From Eudoraea chungangensis (GTDB lineage: Bacteria > Bacteroidota > Bacteroidia > Flavobacteriales > Flavobacteriaceae), in NCBI RefSeq assembly GCF_029360665.1, contig NZ_JARDUB010000008.1, positions 1 through 64,000 on the forward strand: a stretch of DNA of 64,000 nucleotides, written 5' to 3'. This document shows positions 17,644 to 26,388 of this stretch, piece by piece. The position numbers and the translations under genes are program-made. Every line of letters starts with the position of its first letter. Within the stretch, counting starts at the first letter, position 1. A model generated the notes under the pieces. It did not search any database. It was not told the DNA's origin and worked only from the letters and a program-made list of their open reading frames with translations.

Positions 17644-18423
17644 TTAAATCTTTTTAAACAATTTGTGCATTTTCTCTTGTTCTTCTTCCGCCAAAACAGG
17701 ATCTACTAAAATACGACCACTATGCTCATCGGTGATGATCTTTTTTCTAGATGCTATTTCCACCTGCACCTGGGGAGGTATAGTAAAAAAAGAACCTCCG
17801 GAAGCACCCCTTTCAATTGGTACAACTGCAAGACCATTTTTAACATTATTGCGAATTCTTTTATACGCTAGCACCAATCTTTCTTCAATTTGTTTTTCGT
17901 AATCTTCAGATTTAGCTAAAAGGGCCTTTTCTTCTTTATCTGTTTCGGCAAGAATAGCATCTAATTCACTCTTTTTGTGCTTTAAATGAGCATCTCGTTC
18001 GCTAAGCCTTTCTTTAGTTTCACTAATGACTTCCTTCTTTTGGTCTATCTGAGCCTTGAATTCTTTAATGTTTTTCTCGGCTAGTTCAATTTCTAATTCC
18101 TGAAATTCTACTTCCTTAGCTAAGGAATTAAATTCCCTGCTGTTTCTTACGTTTTTTTGTTGTTCGGCATATTTTTTAATTAGCACTTTCGATTCTTCGA
18201 TTAGATTCTTCTTTGCGCTAATTTCGTAGTTGATAGTTTCCAAATCGGTTTTAAGCTTGTCCAATCTAGTTTTAAGACCAAGTACATCATCTTCAAGATC
18301 TTCTACTTCAAGAGGTAATTCCCCTCTTACATTTCTTATTTCATCTACCCTTGAATCAATTAGTTGTAAATCATACAATGCTCTTAGTTTTTCCTCAACG
18401 GTCGTTTCTGCTTTTGCTGCCAT
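17644..18423 (-). CDS. Zinc-ribbon (DUF164) family coiled-coil protein with the cysteines replaced
   Basis: 259 residues. Residues about 35-185 are highly charged and heptad-like, a long coiled-coil hairpin. The C-terminal part matches the C4-type zinc ribbon of this family in sequence and spacing (GGSFFTIPPQVQVEI, then RKKIITDEHSGRILVDP). However, the four expected cysteines are Ser208, Ser211, Asp232 and Ser235. Zinc binding by this site is therefore probably lost while the fold is kept. It is encoded 2 bp after the Nif3-like gene, a common pairing in Bacteroidota, so both are likely cotranscribed. Molecular role is uncertain. Confidence 0.85.
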   Translation of the reverse strand: MAAKAETTVEEKLRALYDLQLIDSRVDEIRNVRGELPLEVEDLEDDVLGLKTRLDKLKTDLETINYEISAKKNLIEESKVLIKKYAEQQKNVRNSREFNSLAKEVEFQELEIELAEKNIKEFKAQIDQKKEVISETKERLSERDAHLKHKKSELDAILAETDKEEKALLAKSEDYEKQIEERLVLAYKRIRNNVKNGLAVVPIERGASGGSFFTIPPQVQVEIASRKKIITDEHSGRILVDPVLAEEEQEKMHKLFKKI

Positions 18424-18425
18424 AT

Positions 18426-19520
18426 TTAATAATACTTGATAGGATTTGTTATACTCTCCGATAAAGAGATTGCAAAATTAGGTAATTTTTTTGTAAGATA
18501 CTCAACCAATAGATTTTTTGTAAACTGCTCAGTTTCATAGTGTCCAATATCCGCTATAATAATCTTCCCTTCAGCTTGATAAAACTGATGGTATTTAATA
18601 TCTGAGGTGATAAAGATGTCGGCCCCAGCTTTTTTGGCATCTTCGATAGCAAAAGCTCCACTACCTCCTAGTACAGCTACTTTAGAGATTTTTCTATTAA
18701 TAAAATCGCTATGTCTTATCAGGGCAACATGCATTTTTTCTTTAAGTATGTCAAAGAACTCCTTTTCTTTTAAGGCAGGAGACAATTCTCCAAGCATGCC
18801 CATCCCAATGGTCCCTGTTGTATTGTCCAAAGTACTAATTTCATAGGCGACTTCCTCGTAAGGATGATGTTCTAATAGTTGCTTTATAATATTATTTTCT
18901 TTTTCTCTGGTAAAAACCACATTTATTTGGACTTCTTTTTCATAATGCTGTTTCCCAATGTCCCCTTTAAATGGTTTGGCATTACTGACTGGCAAATAGC
19001 TGCCCGTACCTTCTAGCAGAAAACTACAATTACTGTAATTACCCACCTTTCCGGCTCCTTCGGCATACAGTTTATTAAGGATAAATTCGGCCTGTTTTTC
19101 AGGCACATAGGTTATGAGTTTCTTTAGAGAAGCTTTCTGAGGAATAAGAACTTTGGTATTTGTTAATCCTAAAACTTCGCAAATTTTGGCGTTTACCCCG
19201 TCCTTGGCATTATCCAAGGCGGTATGCAGGCAATAAATGGCAATGTTATTTTGAATTGCTTTTATAATGGTTCGTTCCACATAGGTCTCTCCGTTTAACT
19301 TTTTAATACCCTTAAAGACAATCGGATGAAAACTGATAATTAAATTACAATCTTTAGATATTGCCTCCTCAACTACATTTTCTAAAGAATCTAAAGTCAC
19401 CAAAATGCCATTAATTTCTTTATCCATATTGCCTAATAGTAAGCCAACATTATCAAAGTCTTCTGCAAAGGATAAGGGAGCCAGTTCTTCTAGGATCGTG
19501 GCTATTTCTCTTATAGTCAT
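18426..19520 (-). CDS. Nif3-like dinuclear metal-centre protein
   Basis: 364 residues. The N-terminal Nif3 half has FDNVGLLLG, SFHPIVFKG and CLHTALDNAKDGVN, and the C-terminal half has the metal ligands in DIGHYETEQF. It is longer than the shortest members because of a middle insert (about residues 130-235, KKLITYVPEKQAEFILNKLY and so on) of the PII-like type seen in long Nif3 proteins. The family was often labelled GTP cyclohydrolase I type 2, which is not well supported. It forms an operon with the downstream zinc-ribbon-family gene. Confidence 0.88.
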   Translation of the reverse strand: MTIREIATILEELAPLSFAEDFDNVGLLLGNMDKEINGILVTLDSLENVVEEAISKDCNLIISFHPIVFKGIKKLNGETYVERTIIKAIQNNIAIYCLHTALDNAKDGVNAKICEVLGLTNTKVLIPQKASLKKLITYVPEKQAEFILNKLYAEGAGKVGNYSNCSFLLEGTGSYLPVSNAKPFKGDIGKQHYEKEVQINVVFTREKENNIIKQLLEHHPYEEVAYEISTLDNTTGTIGMGMLGELSPALKEKEFFDILKEKMHVALIRHSDFINRKISKVAVLGGSGAFAIEDAKKAGADIFITSDIKYHQFYQAEGKIIIADIGHYETEQFTKNLLVEYLTKKLPNFAISLSESITNPIKYY

Positions 19521-19594
19521 ATTTTAAGCAAATATTTATGTGGTTTATTGCCATGAGGGTTTTATCAAAGATAAAATATTATATTTTCGTTCTT

Positions 19595-20593
19595 ATGCAA
19601 CTTCTTCGAAAATTGACTTGGCCGCTTTCGCTTCTTTATGGAGCAATAGTTTATGGTAGAAATTTGTTATATGATAAGGGATACTTTAAATCCAATACTT
19701 TTCTAACACCAACCTTGTGTATTGGAAATCTGTCTGTAGGTGGAACTGGCAAAACCCCAATGGTTGAATGGGTGTTAAATCAACTTCTAAATAAGAAGAA
19801 GGTTGCCGTTTTAAGTAGGGGATATAAGCGGAAGTCTAAGGGGTTCGTTTTAGCTCAGCCTTCTAGCAGTGCAGAAGATATTGGTGATGAGCCCTTACAG
19901 ATATACAACAAATTTCCAAAGGCCACAGTTGCCGTTGATGCAAATAGGACTAATGGAATTGAGAAATTAGAAGATATATGTAAACCGGATCTTATATTGT
20001 TAGATGATGCATATCAGCATAGGAGGGTACAACCTACTGCATCGGTATTGCTTACTTCATTTGGAGATCTTTACACAGATGATATGTACTTGCCCGCGGG
20101 CAACCTAAGAGATAGTAAGAAGGCTGCTAATCGTGCAGATTTGATTATTATAACCAAATGTCCTCCTTTACTCGATAAATCAATTAAAACGTCTATTCGT
20201 GAAAAGTTAAGCCCCCAAAATAAGCAAAGAGTTATTTTTTGTAAGTTTTTATATAGTTCGGAGGTAAAAAATGAGCAAAAAGAATTAAAGATAGAATCTT
20301 TGTTAACAAAAAAGGTAACTGTGGTTACGGGAATCGCTAATCCCAATCCCCTGCTCGGATATTTGGCGTCCCAAAATATTTCTTTTACACATTGGCCTTA
20401 CCCGGACCATCATTTCTATTCCGAAAAGGAAATTACCCTCTTTAATATGCAAGAATTGGTTTTAACTACGGAAAAGGATTTTATGCGACTTAAAGGGAAG
20501 GTCAAGAATTTATATTATTTAGAAGTCCAACATCAGTTTTTAGGAGATGGAGCTACACATTTTAGGCGGCTCTTGGAAAACCTAGGAAACTGA
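19595..20593 (+). CDS. lpxK: Tetraacyldisaccharide 4'-kinase
   Basis: 332 residues from the ATG at 19595. The longer frame from 19538 adds 19 residues that run across a -7-like box (TATATTTTCG near 19580-19589). LpxK phosphorylates the lipid A precursor at the inner membrane. A short N-terminal membrane helix (LLRKLTWPLSLLYGAIVYGRN) precedes the Walker A motif in LSVGGTGKTPMVEWVL, and LLDDAYQHRRV is the family signature. Its 3' end overlaps the convergent kinase gene by 12 bp. Confidence 0.93.
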   Translation: MQLLRKLTWPLSLLYGAIVYGRNLLYDKGYFKSNTFLTPTLCIGNLSVGGTGKTPMVEWVLNQLLNKKKVAVLSRGYKRKSKGFVLAQPSSSAEDIGDEPLQIYNKFPKATVAVDANRTNGIEKLEDICKPDLILLDDAYQHRRVQPTASVLLTSFGDLYTDDMYLPAGNLRDSKKAANRADLIIITKCPPLLDKSIKTSIREKLSPQNKQRVIFCKFLYSSEVKNEQKELKIESLLTKKVTVVTGIANPNPLLGYLASQNISFTHWPYPDHHFYSEKEITLFNMQELVLTTEKDFMRLKGKVKNLYYLEVQHQFLGDGATHFRRLLENLGN

Positions 20594-22804
20594 TTTGTTA
20601 ATTTTATGCTCTAGGATATTTTCACCAATTTTTTGATAAAAAACTTCTGGTTTGAACGGTTTGGTTACTACATCATTACAACCAGCAGCATAAAAACCTT
20701 CCAAACTATCGTCAAGAGATATTGCGGTAAGGGCTATAATAGGAATGTTTTTATTGAATTTCCTGATTTCAATTGTGGCTTCTACACCACTAATACCAGG
20801 CATATGAATATCCATTAAAATACCATCGTAGGTGTTTTTTTCTGCCATTTCAACGGCGAGAGTACCATTCCCTGCAATATCGCAGCTGATTCCTCTTTTA
20901 AGTAGCATTTTCTTGGTTATCACCTGATTAATTTTGTTATCCTCTACTACTAAAACATGCAGGTCGTTTAAATCGTAATTATTCTCTGTAATTTCAAAAC
21001 TCAGATCGTCTACAACGCTGTCTTTTGATTTAAGATCCAGTTCAAAAAAGAATGAACTTCCTTTTCCTAAAACACTTTGCAATTGAATCTGACTATCAAA
21101 TAAACCCAGTAGACTTTTTACAATAGTTAATCCTAAGCCCGTTCCTCCGTATTCTCTGTTTATTTGAATAGAACCCTGTTCAAAACTATCAAAGATGTTT
21201 TGCTGTTGCTCGTTAGAAATACCAATGCCATTATCCTTTACTTCAAAATAAATTTTTACATCTTCTTCTTGTTGCTTTAATAATTTAGCAATTATTTCTA
21301 CCTGCCCACCCCGGGTAAATTTAATGGCGTTACCCACCAAATTCATAAAGATTTGAGAAATCTTTAAGGGATCGCTCATCAAATGCTTTGGAATCTCTTC
21401 ATCATAATCCAGAATTAATTTTGTCTTGTTCTCTTTAGCACTTTGTTGTAAGGAACTAATAACATCTGCCAACACCTTTTTTAGACTAAACTCCATGCTT
21501 AAAGGCTCTAATTTATCCGCATCAATTTTATTTATTTGTAGAATATCGTTAATGAAATTTAATAAATAGTCTCCAGAGAATTTTAAGGATTTCAAGTGTT
21601 CTTTTTGATGTTCACTTGGATTTTCTTCGAGTAAAAGGTGTGCAAGACCAGTAACGGCATATAGAGGTGTTCGTAATTCATGACTAACTGTAGATAAGAA
21701 ATTCGTCTTGGCATCCATAGCTTGTATGGCGGCATCCCGGGCAGACTGCAGTTCCCTGTTCTTTGTCTGGAGCAGATCGTTAGTCTTGAGCTTTATTTGG
21801 TTATTTCTAAAAAGTGATACTGCCAGTAAGGAGATAATGGTTAAGAAGGCAGAAGTTAAAATAGCAGTAATTTCTGATCTGTTCGCTGACTCATTTAAGT
21901 CTTCGATCTTGGCATCCTGACGGCTTATTTCATCGGCCATGAATTCAAACTGAATTCTGTCTGCCGCCTTTGATTCTGCCTTAACCTTTTCAATAGTAAA
22001 TACGGAATCCTTTAAGGAAAGCAGATTTCTATTGTATACTAGCGAAAGATCGTATTTTTCTTGGGTTTCGTATGCTTTTCCTAGTAACTCATTAGCCTCA
22101 AAGATTTCCTTGGTAAACTGATTGGCCTCGGCAACCTCTAATGCCATAAGCCCGTTTTTAATACTCTCTTCAAGGTTGTTATTCTGTAAATAGAGGCGGG
22201 TAAGTCCCAGATAGGCTTGAGTTTGTAAATAGTCTTTTTCAAAAATATCCTGATTTACCACTAGCGAATTGTAACTCAATTCTGCACTTTCGAACTTCTC
22301 GATGCTCACAAAAATCTTGGCCTCGAGCAACAAAATATTGTTAAGTAGGTTTCTGTCATTCGAAAGTCTTTTGGCCTCATTTAACATAAAAATAGCCTGA
22401 AAAAACAAACCGCTGTCATACAACAAGGTAGCTTCAATGTATTTATGTACGGCATACCCATATGGATATGCTAATTCATTTAAAATAACCGTAGAACGAT
22501 CCCAGTAAAAAATAGTGGTTTCTCTTTTGTCTAATTCTAAATACAGAAGAGCAAATTTGTGATAACAGTCTACCAGTGCCTTAGCATTATTGGTGTCTTC
22601 TGCTAATGCGGCTGCTTTATCTAGGGATTCCAGAGCAAGATTAATTTTATTCTGATTTTTAAATTCTCTGGTTTGGGTAAAAAAGGTCTCAATTCCCGCT
22701 TCAGGATTAGTTCTTTCCTGTGCGGGAGACCTATTACTAATTAAAAAGATAATGCAAATTAGTATTAGATGGAAATACTTCCTATGTAGAAATCTTGGAT
22801 TCAA
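20582..22804 (-). CDS. Hybrid sensor histidine kinase / response regulator with TPR-like sensor
   Basis: 740 residues. A signal sequence covers about 1-29, a helical TPR-like region about 35-275, and a membrane segment about 312-333. HisKA has the phospho-His375 in STVSHELRTPLY, followed by HATPase_c (NLVGNAIKFT, DNGIGIS, GGTGLGLTI). A C-terminal receiver domain begins at about 618, with its phospho-Asp in GILMDIHMPG. The TPR region is probably periplasmic. The only upstream start I find is TTG at 22804, since a stop lies nine codons further up, so this gene appears to use a TTG start. The target is not evident from neighbours. Confidence 0.9.
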   Translation of the reverse strand: MNPRFLHRKYFHLILICIIFLISNRSPAQERTNPEAGIETFFTQTREFKNQNKINLALESLDKAAALAEDTNNAKALVDCYHKFALLYLELDKRETTIFYWDRSTVILNELAYPYGYAVHKYIEATLLYDSGLFFQAIFMLNEAKRLSNDRNLLNNILLLEAKIFVSIEKFESAELSYNSLVVNQDIFEKDYLQTQAYLGLTRLYLQNNNLEESIKNGLMALEVAEANQFTKEIFEANELLGKAYETQEKYDLSLVYNRNLLSLKDSVFTIEKVKAESKAADRIQFEFMADEISRQDAKIEDLNESANRSEITAILTSAFLTIISLLAVSLFRNNQIKLKTNDLLQTKNRELQSARDAAIQAMDAKTNFLSTVSHELRTPLYAVTGLAHLLLEENPSEHQKEHLKSLKFSGDYLLNFINDILQINKIDADKLEPLSMEFSLKKVLADVISSLQQSAKENKTKLILDYDEEIPKHLMSDPLKISQIFMNLVGNAIKFTRGGQVEIIAKLLKQQEEDVKIYFEVKDNGIGISNEQQQNIFDSFEQGSIQINREYGGTGLGLTIVKSLLGLFDSQIQLQSVLGKGSSFFFELDLKSKDSVVDDLSFEITENNYDLNDLHVLVVEDNKINQVITKKMLLKRGISCDIAGNGTLAVEMAEKNTYDGILMDIHMPGISGVEATIEIRKFNKNIPIIALTAISLDDSLEGFYAAGCNDVVTKPFKPEVFYQKIGENILEHKINKSVS

Positions 22805-23016
22805 ATAGCTGTCTTTACTAATGCCAAGCTAGTTAGCCGTTATTTTGTGGCTAAAACTAACTTTTTCATCTCTTGTTAACAATCTCTTTATAAACGACGC
22901 AATATAGTAACTATTGCTTTTTGGTCGACGAAGTGTTTTTTATCAAGACAAACACCATTCAGATTTAAGCTTTGCCTATTCTTATACTAAAAAAATTTAT
23001 TTGGGTGATAAGTGTC

Positions 23017-23892
23017 TTATTTTATATGTTTATGTGCTTTGTAGGAGGATCTCACCAAGGCACCACTTTCTACATGCCTAAAACCCATTTCTAGTCCTAA
23101 AACCTCATATTTCTTAAATTGCTCCGGTGTTATAAACTCTTTAACAGGCAAATGTTTCTTTGAAGGTTGTAAATATTGTCCTATAGTAACCACATCTACT
23201 TTAGCCTCTCTTAAATCAACAAGGGTTTCAATAACTTCTTCTTCGTTCTCTCCAAGACCTAGCATTATGCCAGACTTAGTTCTATTTGCCCCATTATCTT
23301 TTAAATACTTCAAAACCCCAAGGCTTCGCTCGTATTTTGCTTGTATTCTAACCTCTCGTGTTAGTCGTTTTACAGTTTCCATATTATGGGAGATAACCTC
23401 TGGTGCCACTGCCAATATCCTATCCAAATGACTCTCAATTCCTTGAAAATCTGGGATTAGAGTTTCCAAGGTAGTATTGGGATTCATGCGCCTTACTGCT
23501 TTTACGGTTTCAGACCATATAATGGATCCCATATCTTTTAAATCGTCTCTATCAACGGAGGTTAAAACGGCATGTTTTATTTCCATAATTTTTATAGAAC
23601 GTGCTACTTTTTCTGGCTCTTCCCAATCTACGGTTTCAGGGCGTCCTGTTTGTACGCCGCAAAAACCACAAGAGCGAGTACAGATATTTCCTAAGATCAT
23701 AAAGGTAGCGGTACCTTCTCCCCAGCATTCTCCCATATTGGGGCAACTGCCAGAAGTACATATAGTGTGTAAATTATATTTGTCTACTAACCCCCTTAGC
23801 TGTGTATATTTTTTACCTGTGGGTAATTTAACCCTAAGCCATTTGGGTTTGCTTTTTAAAGCTGTATTGGGGGTAATTGTTTCTATGGCCAT
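23017..23892 (-). CDS. lipA: Lipoyl synthase
   Basis: 291 residues from the ATG at 23892. A TTG extension of 8 codons is rejected because it runs into the promoter box. LipA is a radical SAM enzyme that inserts two sulfurs into octanoyl groups on lipoyl domains. Both iron-sulfur clusters are visible: [12 protein letters not shown] for the auxiliary cluster and CTRSCGFC for the radical-SAM cluster. The C-terminal SSY of RSSYKAHKH is present. Confidence 0.96.
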   Translation of the reverse strand: MAIETITPNTALKSKPKWLRVKLPTGKKYTQLRGLVDKYNLHTICTSGSCPNMGECWGEGTATFMILGNICTRSCGFCGVQTGRPETVDWEEPEKVARSIKIMEIKHAVLTSVDRDDLKDMGSIIWSETVKAVRRMNPNTTLETLIPDFQGIESHLDRILAVAPEVISHNMETVKRLTREVRIQAKYERSLGVLKYLKDNGANRTKSGIMLGLGENEEEVIETLVDLREAKVDVVTIGQYLQPSKKHLPVKEFITPEQFKKYEVLGLEMGFRHVESGALVRSSYKAHKHIK

Positions 23893-23905
23893 ACCTATTT
23901 TTCTA

Positions 23906-23913
23906 CAAATATA
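23906..23913 (-). promoter_or_regulatory. -7 promoter box of lipA
   Basis: On the minus strand TATATTTG matches TAnnTTTG exactly, 13 nt before the lipA ATG. A TTGA lies about 17 nt upstream as a weak -33. Confidence 0.5.
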
Positions 23914-23964
23914 CAATCTATAGATCGAATCAATTGCGAGTCGTTTTAACTTTTTGGTCTAAGT

Positions 23965-24534
23965 CTAATTATTTTTATGACGAATTATTTCTGCCAATAA
24001 CTTTTTTGCCCTAAGAAGCTTAACCTTAATATTATTTATTGGTTCTCCGAGTTCATTGGCCATTTCCAAATAGGTGAGCTCATTAAAATAACGAAGGTTA
24101 ATTACCTGTTGGTAATGTGGCTTCAATTGTTTTATATCCTGAAGAAGTTTGGCTAAGTTTTGATCTGTTATTAATTGATCTTCTGCAGAAGGGGCATCGT
24201 CTAGTACTTTCTTAATTGCCTCGTGATTTCCTTTATCTGTACTATCCAATATGTTTCTTTTTCTTTTCCGAATAAGGTCTACATGAAGATTTTTGGAGAT
24301 AGTTATTAGCCAGGTTTTAAACTCGTAATTATCGTTATAGGTTGATAATTTGTCGAAGGCTTTGGAAAAGGTCTGAATGGTGATATCTTCCGCATCATTC
24401 TCATTTTGAGTTCTAACTAATTGAAAGCCATAGACATCATTCCAAAATGCGTCTAGTAAATTACTAAAAGCGATTTGATTACCATCCTTCGCGAGCTTGA
24501 TGGTGTTTTGCAGATTTTCCTGAAATTTATCCAA
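23965..24534 (-). CDS. ECF-type RNA polymerase sigma factor
   Basis: 189 residues with sigma region 2 (NDAEDITIQTFSKAFDKLSTY, then FKTWLITISKNLHVDLIRKRKR) and region 4 (LRYFNELTYLEMANELGEPINNIKVKLLRAKKLL). The start is a TTG at 24534: no ATG occurs before region 2 and an in-frame stop lies six codons upstream. No anti-sigma gene is adjacent. The next gene downstream is lipA. Its regulon is unknown. Confidence 0.88.
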   Translation of the reverse strand: MDKFQENLQNTIKLAKDGNQIAFSNLLDAFWNDVYGFQLVRTQNENDAEDITIQTFSKAFDKLSTYNDNYEFKTWLITISKNLHVDLIRKRKRNILDSTDKGNHEAIKKVLDDAPSAEDQLITDQNLAKLLQDIKQLKPHYQQVINLRYFNELTYLEMANELGEPINNIKVKLLRAKKLLAEIIRHKNN

Positions 24535-24576
24535 TGCGGGGGTTTTATTCTAATAAGAAGCGCTGCATTTAAAGTA

Positions 24577-24780
24577 TTAAACCATAGGCTTATCGTTTGC
24601 ACAGTCTTGTTCCCCAGGCATTTTACCACAGAAACCGCAGGCTTCTCCCTCCGAGTTCAAGTATGGATTTTGGCTTGCACAAGTTCCAGCAAATTTACCG
24701 TTCTTTTTAGACCATATTTTTATAGCTATACCAGCAAAAGCAAGCGCTAAAAGTCCAATAGTAAGAATAAGCAACTTCAT
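24577..24780 (-). CDS. Small membrane-anchored protein with four cysteines
   Basis: 67 residues from the ATG at 24780. The in-frame GTG at 24819 lies in a terminator and is rejected. One membrane helix (about 3-22) is followed by KIWSKKNGKFAGTC and a short tail with Cys34, Cys48, Cys51 and Cys60, including CGFC. The cysteines could bind metal or form disulfides. It lies about 40 bp before the ECF sigma factor gene, in the same direction. I know of no function. Confidence 0.6.
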   Translation of the reverse strand: MKLLILTIGLLALAFAGIAIKIWSKKNGKFAGTCASQNPYLNSEGEACGFCGKMPGEQDCANDKPMV

Positions 24781-24805
24781 ATTAAAAATTTTCTCAAAGA
24801 TATAA

Positions 24806-24833
24806 AAATAAAGCCCCAATAAAGGGGCTTTTG
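24806..24833 (-). terminator. Intrinsic terminator after the anti-sigma gene
   Basis: AAAGCCCC and GGGGCTTT form a perfect 8-bp stem around AATAAA. T-rich sequence flanks both sides, so it could act on either strand. It lies just past the stop of the minus-strand gene at 24857. Confidence 0.85.
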
Positions 24834-24856
24834 CAATACATTAGCTTTTATACCTT

Positions 24857-25617
24857 TTAATAAGAAATATTAGCAACAATATTTTTTACAGTGGGGGTAT
24901 CTGTACCACCTTGGGATTCGATGGTAATATAGCTTATAGCATTCTCAGCATAAGGTAAAGGTCTTAGTTTATCTTTATTGTCAAGGCTGTTAATAACCCC
25001 TAAGTTTACCATTTCTCCATTAACTTCTGCCCACATCTGGTAGCACTGATTTTCAGGGAGATTAGGTAAATTTCGAACATTTATATAAGAAAGTTTTTTA
25101 ACAGGATTTACATAAGCCACTGCCTTAAGGTCTTTTGCTTTTTTATTGCCATTAACCAAGTACTTTTTTGTCTGTGGGTTATTTAGAACAATAAATTGGT
25201 TTCTTACGTCTTCCAGTTGTTCCTTCATATCTTCTTCCAAGGTTTTAATCTTGGCGTTAACTAGAACATTTTCATCCTGTAAGGACTGATTTTGATTCCA
25301 GAAAAAGTATGAAGATCCCGCAAATAAAAAGGCTGTAATACTAGCCGCAATAGCAAATCTTCTGAATTTTCTTCGCCCCGTGTTTTGGGCCTTAATTCTG
25401 GTTAATATCTTGTCCTTTAATCCCTCTGGTGTATTTAAGGCATATAGATTTGCATAAGCCTGTAGATTGCTCTGTAATTCGTTATAGGACGTTCTTACTT
25501 CCGGATAAAGCGCAATATAACACGTTCTACTTGCAGCGTTTCTTCTTTTGTTGTACTTCCAATCAGATACTTCTCAAGTAAATCTGTCTCTAAAAATAAT
25601 CGAATTTTATCTTTCAT
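24857..25617 (-). pseudogene. RskA-like anti-sigma factor, split by a 2-nt insertion
   Basis: An ATG at 25617 overlaps the sigma factor stop (ATGA). It opens MKDKIRLFLETDLLEKYLIG and then goes out of frame, stopping at 25495 after 40 codons. Moving to another frame at 25520-25523, where a dinucleotide is duplicated (acac on the plus strand), restores YIALYPEVRTSYNELQ. It then stays open through a membrane segment (about 25300-25370) to the stop at 24857. The C-terminal region (CYQMWAEVNGEMVNLGVI) is the RskA-type periplasmic domain. No normal start exists in the second frame before a TTG at 25240. It is either a true inactivating mutation, a phase-variable site or a sequence error. Confidence 0.85.
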
Positions 25618-26180
25618 GTTATTAAACTTAAAAGGACTAATAGTATCGAGTTTTCACCATAAATCTTTTTTAGCTCTCTTAGGCCTATTTTTAATCTAGA
25701 CTTAATAGTGCCAAGTGGAATGTTCAATTCGTCACTAGCTTCCTGCTGTGTCATACCTTGAAAAAATAAGGCATCCAGAACATCACAGTATTTTTTATCA
25801 ATTTTCTCCATATTCTCCTTAACGTCTAAGAAGTCAGGATTGATACTACTAACACCTACATTATATACGTCAGAAACGTCTATTTGGATTTCCTTATCGG
25901 TTTTTGTGTGAACACTTCGCAGTTTATCAATGGCCGTATTCCTAGTAATTCTAAATAGCCAAGTAAATAATTTTGCCTTTGATGAATCGTAGGTGTCTGC
26001 CTTTTTCCATATTTTCACAAAACTTTCTTGTAATACATCCTGTGCTAATTCTGAATCTCTTAGAACCTTAAAGGCCACACCATAGAGGGTGTCGCCATAA
26101 TGCTCATACAATAAGGAAATAGCCTTATCATTTCGTTCTTGAAGTAATTCAACAATATGTTTCTCAAGGAGTATACTCAT
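25614..26180 (-). CDS. ECF sigma factor, SigK-like
   Basis: 188 residues with region 2 (DSELAQDVLQESFVKIWKKADTYD, then LFTWLFRITRNTAIDKLR) and region 4 (LFFQGMTQQEASDELNIPLGTIKSRLKIGLRELKKIYG). Its stop overlaps the anti-sigma ATG by the ATGA arrangement typical of coupled sigma/anti-sigma pairs. With the anti-sigma gene frameshifted, its activity may be unregulated. The upstream region has the palindrome CGTATATACG (26235-26244) and a CGCTAAA direct repeat beside it, possible control sites. Confidence 0.9.
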   Translation of the reverse strand: MSILLEKHIVELLQERNDKAISLLYEHYGDTLYGVAFKVLRDSELAQDVLQESFVKIWKKADTYDSSKAKLFTWLFRITRNTAIDKLRSVHTKTDKEIQIDVSDVYNVGVSSINPDFLDVKENMEKIDKKYCDVLDALFFQGMTQQEASDELNIPLGTIKSRLKIGLRELKKIYGENSILLVLLSLIT

Positions 26181-26302
26181 AAATGACTAGCGTCAAAAAA
26201 AACCACCAAAAGCATCCAATCTGTTTTTTTGACTCGTATATACGCTAAACGCTAAAATATAAAATTGATTGCTAAGAAAGCGTTTTCTCAATTTAAATTA
26301 GA

Positions 26303-26329
26303 AAATATGCAACTGGTTATTGCATATTT
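26303..26329. repeat. Perfect inverted repeat between sigma factor and murB
   Basis: AAATATGCAA and TTGCATATTT form a 10-bp perfect stem with the 7-nt loop CTGGTTA. It could be a weak terminator for murB, a stabilising 3' stem or a binding site in the sigma factor's upstream region. Confidence 0.6.
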
Positions 26330-26354
26330 AATTTTGGTTAGTTTGGTTTGGTAT

Positions 26355-26388
26355 AACCCTCGTATTTAAGTGCGAGGGTTATTTTTTT
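26355..26388 (+). terminator. Terminator-like hairpin at the murB 3' end, U-run on the plus strand
   Basis: AACCCTCG (26355-26362) and CGAGGGTT (26373-26380) pair perfectly and are followed on the plus strand by ATTTTTTTATTT. On the minus strand no T-run follows. The murB stop codon lies inside the right arm. No plus-strand gene precedes it. Confidence 0.6.

Noticed and set aside
22805-23016. Gap between the histidine kinase and lipA as a site for a small gene
   Set aside because: No open frame with a start, no stable hairpin and no RNA-like structure found by eye.
23477-23923. 148-codon plus-strand frame opposite lipA
   Set aside because: Antisense shadow of a strongly conserved gene.
25495-25530. 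Programmed ribosomal frameshift in the anti-sigma gene
   Set aside because: No slippery heptamer or run of identical bases is present at the junction, so a mutation or sequence error is more likely.
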